This document shows, piece by piece, positions 23,829 through 35,200 of a DNA stretch of 64,000 bases. This DNA is from Cylindrodendrum hubeiense (taxonomy: Eukaryota > Ascomycota > Sordariomycetes > Hypocreales > Nectriaceae): NCBI GenBank assembly GCA_014621425.1, contig JAANBB010000014.1, positions 1 to 64,000 on the forward strand, read 5' to 3'. Every line of letters begins with the position of its first letter. Position 1 is the stretch's first letter. Both the position numbers and the translations under genes were made by a program. The notes under the pieces are model-generated. The model did no database searches, had not been told where the DNA came from, and was given only the letters and a program-made list of their open reading frames with translations.

Positions 23829-24753
23829 TGTGGATGAAAGAAGGGAAGTGGAGAGAGGAATGCATTGTGTGAAGGCGAGTGTACGCATTTGTTTGCATGG
23901 TTCCAATGGGCGCATTGCAGGTTTGAGACGAAGCCAAGACCACGCCTTCGAAATCATATAAGCTATATGAGGATTAAATATCACCATTTATGAACTCAAA
24001 CCAACATTTTACCTAATTGTTAGTCTCGCGTCGCTTCTCACCTGGCCGCTACTCCAAACTCATCGTCAATGATTCCATTCTTCTCCTCCTACCCCGCCAT
24101 CTGCGACCCGCCCCCGCAAATGTACAATTACTATTCCCAATGTGGTGCTTGTTGAGTACTTTGGTCCGCCCGTCCAGACTGTCGCATCTCCTACCATGGA
24201 TTCATCTACCGTTGCGGATCCGCATCGGAGACATTTGACGGTCGTACCCAATGAGCTCGAGGCTAGAGGAGGACTTGGCCAGAATGGTGTTGACGGACCC
24301 ATCCAGCTCCCACTTCTGCCAAGCGTCGGGGTGACGATAGACAACTCCGGCTCAGTTTCCGCACCGTATCCAGGCACTTCTGCTCGAAATCCATTGGCTC
24401 AACTGATCGTTTCGAGTCTTTCCCGGTCATTGGCTGGAGCAGCGGATCTAGGTACCGGGCTTAGATCCTGGACGCTGGGAACCCCATCTTCTAGTGGCCA
24501 GCGCGACGATCCGAAGCCGTCGCGAGAGGGGCATAGCGGGGAAGAGGCCTTGGAGTCGGACGTAGTGACGCATGACTACGCCCTTGGTGACAAGATGTGA
24601 AAGCTCCGCAAGACCGGCGCGGGTATATATAGCCTCGATGATGAGAACCTTGAGAGTCAATTTATCCCCACTGATCCTCGCATCTCCATCCAATCTTCAA
24701 CCCACTCACACGTCTTACCCGGCTCACCTTAGTTCCACCCTCATCCCGTCAAA
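23829..24753. other. intergenic stretch with a doubtful open frame
   Basis: Contains a plus-strand frame from the ATG at 24196 to 24600 (MDSSTVADPHRRHL...) with no recognisable domain, directly upstream of the GFA-like gene promoter. It is not called as a gene. Confidence 0.4.
24624..24631 (+). promoter_or_regulatory. TATA box of the GFA-like gene
   Basis: TATATATA lies about 130 bp upstream of the ATG at 24754, with a C/T-rich leader following. A canonical TATA element fits an inducible promoter. Use in this gene is inferred. Confidence 0.5.
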
Positions 24754-25326
24754 ATGGGCTTTACTGGCAGCTGCATGTGCGGGGCGATTGCATACAAGAG
24801 TACCGGTAGGGACAATCCACATTCTTCAACTCGGGAGGATGATTAATCCTTTGCAGGCGACGAGGCCACAAAGGCCCTATGCCATTGTCTTGATTGCCAA
24901 AAGGTATTATTGAGCTGGAGCATGGACATTTAATGGCGCTGACGGTGACGTAGTGGACTGGCGGCGCCTTCACCTCCAACGCCGTGGTGCCCGAGGACTC
25001 GTTCTCCGTAACCAAGGGTCGGCATCCCAACGCCCAGCCCGCATTGCGCCTGCAAGTGCTAACTGTCTCACCCAGGCACGCCCAAGCAGTATGATGTCAC
25101 CGGCGCTTCCGGCAAGCTGAACCACCACTTCTTCTGCGGTGACTGCGGCTCCAGCATGTTCACCAAGCTCGACATCATGGCCGGCCAGGTCATCATCAAG
25201 GCCGGCGGCCTGGACGAGGGCATGGCCAGCTTGGACGGCAAGATCGATGTCGAGTTCTACGCCAGGGACCGCGTTGCATATTTGAGCGAGATCGCGGGCG
25301 CAAAGCAGGTCCATGAATTCATTTGA
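24754..25326 (+). CDS. GFA/CENP-V-fold zinc protein
   Basis: Member of the glutathione-dependent formaldehyde-activating (GFA)/CENP-V/Mss4-fold family; most fungal members have no proven reaction. Four exons, 24754-24805, 24857-24903, 24954-25017 and 25076-25326, give 137 residues with all phases matching. The Zn-binding cysteines are visible: GSCMCGAI, ALCHCLDCQKWTGG, and FFCGDCGSSMF. The remaining segment GGLDEGMASLDGKIDVEFYARDRVAYLSEI is typical of the family. Small size and intron-rich structure are normal for this group. It may act in glutathione or aldehyde detoxification, but that is only inferred. Confidence 0.88.
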
Positions 25327-25983
25327 TGCGCTTCAAGGCGTATCGTGACGGGCGCTGTCAATTGGCCACCGGCTGAATGCATCTATCTAGATCAGATCTC
25401 AATCGGGATTTCTTCAACCAGTCGCAGAGACTGCGTACCTGTTCCAGAGCCCAGTAAAGCCATCGACGGGTGCTATTTATAGTCTCAAGCTCATATTTAT
25501 CCATGCTCACTGTCCTGCTTCGGGTGAATATCCTCCTGCCGGCGGAGTTTACCCTGCACCTGACATTATGTCAGCGTTATCTGAAGTGAGATGTGACATT
25601 CCTTACCCAAACAAGAACCTCATCTCTTTCAATTATTCAATCCCTCCCTCCGTACTTCTGTTCACCCGTTGTACTGGAAATATTGTGGCTCGCCCAGTCT
25701 GCTCGGAATTGTTACAAATCACCGCGGTAAGCTTCCCGAAACCTCCGCATTCGGCCCACCACCAGCACGCCACGTCGCGCTGATTTGACGTTCCACCACG
25801 CTACGGTGGACCTTTGGATTTCTCCGCAGCTGTCAAGATAACGGAGAACCAACACCTGAAGTTGACGATACCTTGGAGTCTGGTTGGCACTGCGAGCGAT
25901 ACACCGTTTCAGAGAAAGGCCTTACGCTATTAGGATTGCTGTGAAAGAGGCGATATCCAAAGAGCCATCGCTCACACGAAACG
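25327..25983. other. intergenic stretch
   Basis: No gene supported. Two TATTTAT/TATTTATA words near 25472-25500 may belong to the terminator of the upstream gene. Confidence 0.45.
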
Positions 25984-27699
25984 ATGACGCGATCAACACC
26001 TTCAAAGCTGGAGGCGGCTGATTTCACTCTGCCTCCCTACAACCGAAAGGTCACCACAAGCAAGCCCGAGGCCAAGAAATGGGTTGAAAACGGCTTTGTT
26101 TGGAGCTACGGATTCAATCATGCTGAGTCTGCGCGCTGTTTCGAGAAAGCAATCTCCATCGACCCGGATTGCGCCCTGGCATATTGGGGCCTTGTATTTG
26201 CACTCGGACCCAACTACAACAAGCCGTGGAATCACTTTGACGAGAACGATCTCCAGAAAACCATTGCGCGAGGTGTTGCAGCGCTGGCCAAGGCCAAGTC
26301 GCTGTCAGCTGCTGCCGACCCAATCGAGAGGGCTCTTATCGACGCCCTCCAGCATCGGTTCCCCAAGACTGGCGGAAACCATAGCCACCTAGAGTACAGA
26401 GCCTGGAACCACGCATATGCCGAAGCCATGAAGCCTGTTTATGAAAAGTTCAAGGATGATCTCGACGTGGCTGTCCTATACGCCGATGCGCTCATGAACC
26501 TCACGCCTTGGGGCCTGTGGGACGTGCGTACTGGCAAACCGGGACCTGGTTCGCGAGTTTTGGAGACCCAGGATGTTCTTGAAAGAGGCCTTGGCCAGAA
26601 AGGGGGCTCAGAGCACATTGGTCTTTTGCACATGTACATTCATCTCACTGAGATGTCTGCTGAGCCCGAACGTGGCCTCCCAGCGGCTGATAATCTCAGA
26701 AGGTTAGGAGCCGAGCTCGGCCATCTCGCACATATGCCCTCGCATCTCGACATCCTCATTGGAGACTATCGAAGCGCCATAGCGGCAAATACGGCAGCCG
26801 TCCGAGCCGACGAGAAATTTGTTTCTCTTCGGGGAGGCAACGACTTCTACACCATCTACCGCATGCATGACTACCACTCTCTCATTTACGCTGCCATGTT
26901 TGCCGGACAGTACAAGGTGTCCATCAACGCCGTGGACCAGATGGAAGCCGCACTTCCCGAGAGCCAGCTGCGGGTCGAATCTCCCCCGATGGCCGACTGG
27001 CTTGAGACGTTCAGATCGGTGCGCCCGCACGTGCTGATCCGGTTCGGACGCTGGCAGGAGATCATCGATCTGAAAATACCCGAGGACCAGCAGCTGTACT
27101 GTGTGACGACCGCGACGATCCATTACGCGAAGGGTGTAGCTTGGGCTGCTACTGGAAACGTCCCTGAAGCGGAGAAAGAGCGGGAGCTGTTCCTCCAAGC
27201 CAAGGACCGAGTTCCTCTCAGCCGTATTGACTACCCCAACAAGTGCCTCAACGTCCTGAATGTAGGTGAAGCAATGCTTGATGGAGAGCTGGAGTATCGT
27301 CGGGGCAACATTGAGTTGGCATTCGAACACCTGCGAGAGTCCATCAAGCGAGATGACTCCCTCATCTACTCCGAGCCATGGGCCTGGATGCAGCCCGCCC
27401 GCCACGCCTACGCCGCCCTCCTCATGGAGCAGGGCCGCATCGAGGAAGCGGCGGAGGTGTACCGCACCGACCTGGGCCTCAACGACACGCTGTTTCGCGC
27501 TCGGCACCACCCGAACAATGTCTGGGCGCTGCACGGATATCACGAGTGTGCGGTGAAGCTGGGCTTGGAGGGCGAGGCGCGGATCATAAAGCAGCAGCTG
27601 AAGACGGCCATGGCGTTTGTGGATGTGGCGATTGAGTCGTCTTGCTATTGCAGACGGGATACTCCCGAGACCACTCAAAGCTGCTGTTCGAAGATTTAG
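25984..27699 (+). CDS. TTC38-like tetratricopeptide-repeat protein
   Basis: Single-exon 571-residue TPR protein of the TTC38 group, found in fungi, animals and bacteria with unknown biochemical role. TPR helices are clear near residues 35-75 (KKWVENGFVWSYGFNHAESA, then CFEKAISIDPDCALAYWGL). The family-typical His-rich segments are present: LLHMYIHLTEMS, LAHMPSHLDILIGDYRSAI and MHDYHSLIYAAMFAGQY. Further TPRs lie in the last third (AWMQPARHAYAALLMEQGR, then IEEAAEVYRTDLGLN). The extreme C-terminus, about 20 residues (CYCRRDTPETTQSCCSKI), is Cys-rich and unlike the family, so it may be a read-through past the ancestral end. The gene sits at the right edge of the GC-rich block, and the sequence becomes AT-rich immediately after it. 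Confidence 0.85.
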   Translation: MTRSTPSKLEAADFTLPPYNRKVTTSKPEAKKWVENGFVWSYGFNHAESARCFEKAISIDPDCALAYWGLVFALGPNYNKPWNHFDENDLQKTIARGVAALAKAKSLSAAADPIERALIDALQHRFPKTGGNHSHLEYRAWNHAYAEAMKPVYEKFKDDLDVAVLYADALMNLTPWGLWDVRTGKPGPGSRVLETQDVLERGLGQKGGSEHIGLLHMYIHLTEMSAEPERGLPAADNLRRLGAELGHLAHMPSHLDILIGDYRSAIAANTAAVRADEKFVSLRGGNDFYTIYRMHDYHSLIYAAMFAGQYKVSINAVDQMEAALPESQLRVESPPMADWLETFRSVRPHVLIRFGRWQEIIDLKIPEDQQLYCVTTATIHYAKGVAWAATGNVPEAEKERELFLQAKDRVPLSRIDYPNKCLNVLNVGEAMLDGELEYRRGNIELAFEHLRESIKRDDSLIYSEPWAWMQPARHAYAALLMEQGRIEEAAEVYRTDLGLNDTLFRARHHPNNVWALHGYHECAVKLGLEGEARIIKQQLKTAMAFVDVAIESSCYCRRDTPETTQSCCSKI

Positions 27700-29469
27700 A
27701 AAGAAAAGGTATTTTCTGGAGGATGATTCTTACAATCATTTCCTTATTTCTTTAAGGTTTATCGTCAAGTACAACTCTTACCATAGAACATTTAGTAAAA
27801 CTGTATTCTCAATTATTAGTACTAAGATTATTTAGTAATTGTTGCTTGATGATTATTACGATGCGCCTGGTATTACTATTCCAGTACTCTATATTGTTTA
27901 TCTTAATATCTTAACTTACCAGATTATAACACTCTGTGTTTGGCCCACTATGCACCTTGTGTAAAATTAACTACATTATCTACAGCAGTATCTGTTTTGC
28001 TCACCCTATAGCACGTAGAGCTGTACTACGCTACTGAGCTATCAATACAGATTCAGTACCTACACCTGTTATTTAGTGGTACCTGATATAACTTGCCTTG
28101 CGTACGACAACATATATAATTGAACATGCTAATATAAATTGTTGAAGTCTCTGCTGATAGTCTAGATAGAACTGGATCGTTCCAAACTGGGTGTAGGACA
28201 AGCTGGGCGAAGAAAATAATAGATTGATTGAGATTGTCAGAGAATAGCTTTATATTTAATATTGATCAATCCCTCACATTGTGTAATAAGAGCTGAATTT
28301 GCACAACCCCCCGATATACTAATATCCTGGTATCTTGACCTGAGTCAGTAAAATGAGACTGGGCGAGAAAATCATGTCTCCAGAGAAGGAGGGGCCGGAG
28401 GCATCTTAGATTAACTTAACAGACTAGGGTAGACTACAAAGCGAAGCAAACAAGTTGTTTTATTCGGACCTTTGACCTGTATTTAAGTAGTGATAAGCAC
28501 TATATCTTTAAGCATCAAGTGAAGTAAATCAGCATGAGGCTCTACTACCAGTCTCATTGTTTCCTTTTATTATCATGACTATACTCGCTAAATACCCCCG
28601 CCAATGATAACTTAACCAGGAAACAACATTAGAGTGATCGCATTTGATTCCCACCACCCGACCCAGCCCAAAGTATCGTGGCCTCATGGTCGTTGGCTGT
28701 GCTTGTAGGACCAGTGGCTTGGGAAGCTCCTGGTATCGATGCGGACTTAGCGTGGATGGTCTTGATTCATTTGACTAGTGAAACCTGAAGCCGCTGGTGT
28801 TGCCAAGGGGAAGCGACGTTTACAAGTAAGTACCTGCACGCTTCGACCACTATTGATGACCCCCATGGTCCATTGTGCTTCCTATATTGTACCCCAGCGA
28901 CGGAAAAGAGAAATCCTTGTTGCAGAATCTACTACCGTCTAGATGACGAACCAGAGTATTGAGGCGTCTATTTTGCCCTGACTAACAAAGAGAGAACTGA
29001 ACACTTCGGACTTAGGTAGAAATTGACCGAGAGATCTATGATCAACCAGGTGAACGATTTGTTCTCCACCTTTGCTAAGTTCTTTCTGGAACCGGCATCA
29101 TACAACCAACCACAACGCACATCCTGGAAGCTCCTAGTGTCAATGGTTGAATCTCACTTAAATATACATTATGGAATAATCAAGTTCTCGTTTCATACCA
29201 ATCTTGAGAAAGGATATAATGATACTATCAGTGGTAGGTAGCTTCCTAGATCATTTTATCTATTTAAATTATCCCTCCCCTAATCTTTTCTACTCATACG
29301 CGCATATTGTGGCAACACAGTCTTAACACACTGATTCGAGGTGCATTGTTCATCTCTCCAGCACCCTTGTGTCTTATTTACAGATACTGATAGCGTATAG
29401 TGTACGTCAATTGTTCCTGATTTCCTCTATCATGCTAGATACATATGGGCAGTAATAATGCTGTTTTCC
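27700..29469. other. AT-rich stretch without a supported gene
   Basis: Composition changes abruptly from the preceding gene. Stops are dense in all frames. Nothing resembling a transposase or reverse transcriptase could be read, although decayed repeat DNA is possible. Confidence 0.45.
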
Positions 29470-30944
29470 TCAAGTATTCGTAGACGTAGCTTGTGATTGA
29501 ACTGTCGATGAAGATTTTGGCGGTAAGCGGCTAATAGATCCATCTGCGTTGACTTTCTGGCCTTGTTCTAACAAAAAGACAGCTATAAGAGTCTCAGTAT
29601 AGCAGGAATTAGAGAAGGTGCTAGTTGAGCTTACCAAGGCAAAATAAGGCATAGCTATCTGTTATATATTAGCAGGATTATTAAATATAAATCATCGGCT
29701 GTCTCTTATCGGGATTAGCCTCTGCACCAATGCCATGAGGCGGGATCTCTTTAATTTGTCTACAATTCTCCCATCCTGAAAATAGATAAACATTTTGCAT
29801 AGTTTCAAAATAGTTTAAGAGATACTTACCATTTGCATCTTTCCCTTCAACTGTTATGCTATGGAAATCTACTTCGCCTGCACGGGTGTGAAACATCTAT
29901 GGAGAAATATTAGATGTCTTGGTTGGATATCAACCTGCTATCGCTCTATGATAAACTTACCTCATGGACAAAGGTAAGGGTGAACGGCGCTAAAAGGTCA
30001 ACCGGGGTGTATCCGGAATTGTCGCTCGTGGATACCCGTTCTGGTCTCAAGGTGTGGAAGCGTGTCCAGAAGTTCTCATTCAAATGCGCCACCCTCAGAT
30101 TGAAATCGAGTTTGTGCTGTATAAAATCCGGGGCAAAGCTTATCTGGTTTTGTAACATAGTTTCACTAGGAACTGTCGTCGAGGCCTGGACTTCTGGATC
30201 TTCGAAAGCCCGTGCAGTAGACTCCAGGACGTCTTCAAAAAGAACTGTCATTTGTCAGATGATTGGCAGAGGAAATTTTGGAAATTTTGAGCTGTGTTTA
30301 CCAGGATCGGTATATAAAAGCTCGTTTTGTGGAGCTGGAGAAAACTGCTCGGGTTCGGTCTTTTTATATCTTGAATTATCGCAATATAGCTCCTTATTTC
30401 ACAATAGGTTATAATGAGGGACGATTCTCTCTACAGAAAGTAACTATATATAGGATGAGAACTTACCAGGTCATACGTAAGAGAATGGTCAGGGTCATTC
30501 GGATCGATGGGTTTACTCAGTCTATTGACCATTTTTAAGGTCTCTTCACACAGTATCAGTACCCAAAAGACTACTATCAGAAAATTGAAATACGCCAACT
30601 TACTCGTAACATACTCCTTGGCACTAAGCATCTTGTCGTCAAAGATTGCCGGACCAAACAATAAGTCCATTAATTCACGGACATTGGCGTCCATATCGGG
30701 CTTCTCAACTTCAGCCAGAGCTAGACCTATCCATGCAAATGACTCTTCAGCACCTTCATTCATAAGCTTGTGCTTCGCTATGCCAGAATTAGCGACAATA
30801 TGTTCATATTGTATGATATAAATCAACGCTTGAAAACATACGATCTTCTGGACCTCCACAAGATGTTTCATCGACCCAGAAAGCAGCTCTCAGTGTCGTC
30901 ACGAGAGTCGCCCACACCCAGAGAGTCTTGATGAGAAGTACCAT
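29470..30944 (-). CDS. secreted HExxH metalloprotease-like protein with damaged splice donor
   Basis: Nine minus-strand exons fit: 30842-30944, 30604-30777, 30467-30543, 30302-30359, 29961-30244, 29830-29896, 29710-29775, 29635-29658 and 29470-29567 (316 residues if all are joined; every phase agrees). The protein starts with a signal peptide (MVLLIKTLWVWATLVTTLRA) and continues FWVDETSC. The zinc-binding motif HEMFH (about residues 231-235, in TLTFVHEMFHTRAGEVD) is split by the intron between exons 5 and 6. A later AEANPDSYALF segment resembles the region with the third ligand in deuterolysin/lysine-specific (M35-like) peptidases. The donor of the seventh intron reads ATAAGA where GTAAGA is expected, so unspliced mRNA would end at a stop at 29681 after AEANPDKRQPMIYI. 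Whether it still makes the full protein is unclear. Confidence 0.7.
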
Positions 30945-32202
30945 CGTAAGATCGACACAAGAAGAAGATCACTGATGGTTCTAGAAGATGAGGAACGCAA
31001 CCGTAAAGCATGTAAGTTTGCGTATATATCTGTTGGAATGACAGGAAGAGCGTAGAAATGTAACAAAGAGGGAAGACTTGACTGTCACAGTATTCTTATG
31101 CCTCAGCAGATTTAACCAGGAATGCTTGATTAAATAGGCAGGCTCGTAGACCTCTAAAATTAGATGTCGTCAAGGGGGTTAGTGAGTGAGTCTCTAAACA
31201 CAGGTCGGTGTTAGACAGATTGACAGCACCCCTGGTGACTAGGTTTGTAAGCCCCCCATTCATAGTAATCCTGTAGGATGATACTCAGGAGTGATGCAAT
31301 TGACCGGTCAGCGGGGCTGAATCAATGTCATGCTCTATTAAACTACCAGGATAAGAACCAATGAAGGGTCAGCCAGGCCGCCTAGGATTATCAGGCATTC
31401 CGTCTACTACACGAAGATAATACAGGTGTAGGAATATTCCACGTTTCAAAATTCAAAAGTTATTTCACGTATGACTTCAGTGGCTGGCTGTGCACTCTAG
31501 TATGTGGATATTTGTGATCCTTCGATGGCTTACTGCAGGAGATTATAATTTTGGCTGCGTATAAATGGCTGTATTGGGAAATTCGATTACATCATCTGGG
31601 TGACTTGGCCCGCATTTCAGCAACATTTATCTACCCGGATAGTCAGCTGCACTCGCAAGGAGATTTATTGTGAACCCGAGGCGCGTGTAAATGACTAAAT
31701 GGGGAAGGGAACTCTGCTTTCACTATCTTAGTGACCCAGGCCCTCAGTCAGCAACACTTGTCGACACGCATAGCCTACTGCAGGGGCACTTGTGTAAGCA
31801 TGGGCCGCCGCGTGTAAACGGCCAAATGGGGAAATATCTCGGCGCTAGGTATGTCACCTGTATGTAGGCTGTGCAGGTTGTGGCGAGACAACACAACTTA
31901 TCTGACCCCGAGGGCAACTCGTTCACAGAGAACGAAGTGAGGGTTGATTTGAAGGTCAGAAATGGTTCGTATAAGCTATTATCAGAAACGGTCCACTGCA
32001 AGGAGTCACGCTCCTCATGACTTCGGCATGTAGCTAGGATACTCTCCTTTTCAGTCTGACTTCGCTGCCGGTACCACACATTCTTCCTTTCTGCCGGAAT
32101 TTGCGACATCATAGTGTGCTTATAACTATGTCACTGCTCCGCCGAATTTCATAGTCAAACTCATCCTAAAGCCATCTATTTGTCACACTATCATCTTGCA
32201 CT
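30945..32202. other. divergent intergenic region with tandem repeat
   Basis: Separates the divergent starts of the metalloprotease-like gene and the SGNH/FG-GAP gene, both encoding secreted proteins. It contains the 122-bp repeat listed separately and no supported gene. Confidence 0.5.
31522..31850. repeat. three degenerate copies of a ~122-bp tandem repeat
   Basis: Landmarks recur at 122-bp spacing: TACTGCAGG at 31531 and again at 31775 (244 bp apart, with a diverged copy at about 31650); GCGTGTAAATG/GCGTATAAATG followed by a TGGGGAAA-like word; and GTGAC..GGCCC..CAGCAACA(C/T)TT. The copies are diverged, so it is an old array, about 350 bp upstream of the SGNH gene. Confidence 0.65.
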
Positions 32203-35200
32203 ATGTGGAAAGCAACCATAATTATTGTTCTACTGCGAGTAGTAGGTGCCGTCTCCACTAGACCAACATCAACAGGGACGTCAATTGGGATACCAGAACC
32301 ACATGCCAAACGTGCCGATGCGTAAGTCTTGGTCGCTACCTATTGTCTGGAATATGGCTACACGGGAAGCTAATTCTTGCATCATCAGCCCTCAGGTAAC
32401 AACCGTTATATCTGCGGAATCCGACCCTTCTGCCGGCGAGGTGGTTGTGGTATTGAATCCAGGTCTTGCAGATTTGGTCCATGATTTAATCAGTAACCAA
32501 ATGGCTTCGTGTCCTAGCCTGGACAAGCGATCCGATTCCTTGGACTGTGTACTAAGGACGGCTCAATATATTTTGGAGTTCACACTGCCAGGTGAACCAC
32601 TGGCGGGCTTGATGTTACTAACGTACATTTTCCCTCCATTCAGAAACGCAGATATTGAACGACGGATTACGGAAATGGCACGATCTGTGTTCAATTTAGA
32701 GGGCTGGGGAAATACTGAATTTGACCGTGTCAAGAAAACGGCAATTTTCGCATATTATCTTGCGTATCAACAAGAGGTGAAGAATAACCGTAAGCAGTAT
32801 TCTGTACTCATTGCAGTGGCTCGGGTGCGAAGGCTCACTACGTTTAGCGATTGGCCCTTCAAACACTATCAATGTGTCCGACATAGCAGACCAAACCGAC
32901 ATACCCTCGAAAGTTTCTTCTTCACAAACCACTTCTTCGCAAACAACCGAGATAGCAGACCTCCCAAAAGGACTGTCAAAAACTACATCATCACCGAGCA
33001 CGACAAGTGGATGTGCGCCCGATCCAGCGATTGGGACCAACAAGGTAAGCTACCAAAAGAGCATAGCGATGATACAAATCACTCATACTGCTTTAGCCTT
33101 CATGTGCAGGTCGCACTTGTATTGGGAAAGGCAGAGTCTGCACAGTTGTGAGTGTGCTCCTTTCTTCACATAAAGTGGGGTGTTCTCCTGACTCGACTAG
33201 GGCCGTTGGATACACTGTGCATGCACTCCTTTAGTTAAGAAGGTAATCATTGATAAGTGGTCCCGGCAGTTGTCAGAAGCGCGAGCATTGCTTCTCAACG
33301 AATTGATAGACTTGGCAAAGGAAGACGATGGAAATCTTCCACCTTTGAGAGTCTTGCCATTGGGGGATTCCATCACCAGAGGCAGTGGTAGTCCAGACGG
33401 CAATGGCTACCGGAAGGCACTACATGACCTCCTAGGCTACGACAACGTCGATTTCATCGGCACTCTGCGCACAGGCAATTTCGATGACCGAGACCACGAA
33501 GGCCATTCTGGGGAGAGAATATCAAGAATTAAAGATGCCTCTAATCGGCCAGTCAAAGCTCGACCAAACTTGATTCTCCTTCACGCAGGCACGAATGACA
33601 TGGACAAACCGACTCAACCTATTGATACTGCGCCGGACCGTCTCAGTTCTCTCATTGAGAGTCTTGTTTCTGCCTGCCCAGACGCAACCATTTTGGTTTC
33701 AGAGGTCATGTTCAATGGACATGCGGATGTCCAGGCCAAGATTGATGTGTTCAATGCGGCCATCAACCAGCTTGTGAAAGAAAAGAAAAGCAAATTGAAA
33801 TGGAAGAAAGTAGCAATTGTAAAGATGGGGGATCTACTGACGGCCAATGACATCGCGGTAAACGACTACAAACATCCCAACGCAAAGGGCTACAAAAAGA
33901 TGGCAGAGGCATGGTACGATGCCATTTTAGAGGCAAACAATAATGGCTGGCTTAGTAAACTGGTCGAGCCCAAAGTAAAGTCTGGCGTGGGTTTTGGCAA
34001 GGCAGGTTCAACAAAGTGCAGCGCAACTACAAAGACAGACAACTGGGACAAGAGAGGGCAAGTGGCACCAGCTCTGGCAAAAACGTGGAGTTTTGTTGGC
34101 ATCAAAGGCTACGATGGAGACCTGCCCCAGGGTAAATGGGTAATTTGGGCAGATATTAATGGTAAGGACGTCCCTTCTCTGCCACAAACAAATACACTCT
34201 GCTGATATTTATATCTCTAGGTGACGGTCAAGATGAGTATCTTGCCGTTCATGAAGATGGCTCCGTTGACGCCGCGATTTTCGGTGATAACGGGAATACT
34301 GTCTCCGTGGTGAAGGGCTTCGCGGCAGGCATCGACGGCCAATCCGGATCCAAAGTACGATTTGCCGACATTGACGGCGATGGATATGCGGACTACATCA
34401 TTCAATTTGCTGGTGGAGCAGCAAATGTGTCCATCAACACAAAAAACGTCGGCAGCGACAGTGACTCACGCAACTTCCAAGGCAGCGTTACCATCGCCGG
34501 AGGTATCGATGGGGTAGCGGGTGATAAAATACAGTACGCCGATATCAATGGGGATGGCCGTGCCGATTACCTCGTTGTGTACAACGGTGGTGCGGTAACG
34601 GCATACGTCAACAATGGCAAGAACAAATTTGACCACTTCGGCACAGTTGCCGCCGGAACCCAAGACTCCGCTGGCAAGCAGGTTCGTGTCACTGACATTG
34701 ATGGCGATGGATATGCCGACTATCTTATCATGGACAAAGATGCCGATGCATCAGTCAGAACATGTCAATCGAGTAGCGACTGTTCTGGGTTTTGCCGCGT
34801 AAGTAACTAAAATTTACGTGACATTCGAAGTAATTGATCACTGACTCGATGTTGAAATAGTCTGGGGTTGATAGTAGCTGTGCTCGCGTGGGAGGCGGCT
34901 CTTCGTAAGTCTATCAAAGCGCCCACCAAATGAGGAGTCTCGCTAAGTTTCATAACAGGGGAATATGCAAGTGCAACGACCCAGATGCAATACCATGCAA
35001 AGACACCCACAGTTGTCTGGGCAAATGCGAGGCAAGTTAACTCAGAAAATTGTGAAAAGCTGTTGTCTAACAGAACTTTTTAGAACGACCAGGGTTTCTA
35101 CTGTGCGCCAACAACGTAGGTTTACTCTCACAAATATGCCAATGGCCTCTGATAAATGCTACAGGAACACATGCAAATGCTACCAGAGCCTTGGGTTTTT

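Noticed and set aside
24196..24600. Open frame for a 134-residue protein upstream of the GFA-like gene
   Set aside because: No domain, no intron signals, and it runs into the TATA region of the next gene; the opposite strand is equally open. Could be real, but not supportable.
27700..29469. Possible transposon remnant in the AT-rich stretch
   Set aside because: No inverted repeats, target-site duplication or transposase-like peptide could be identified by eye.
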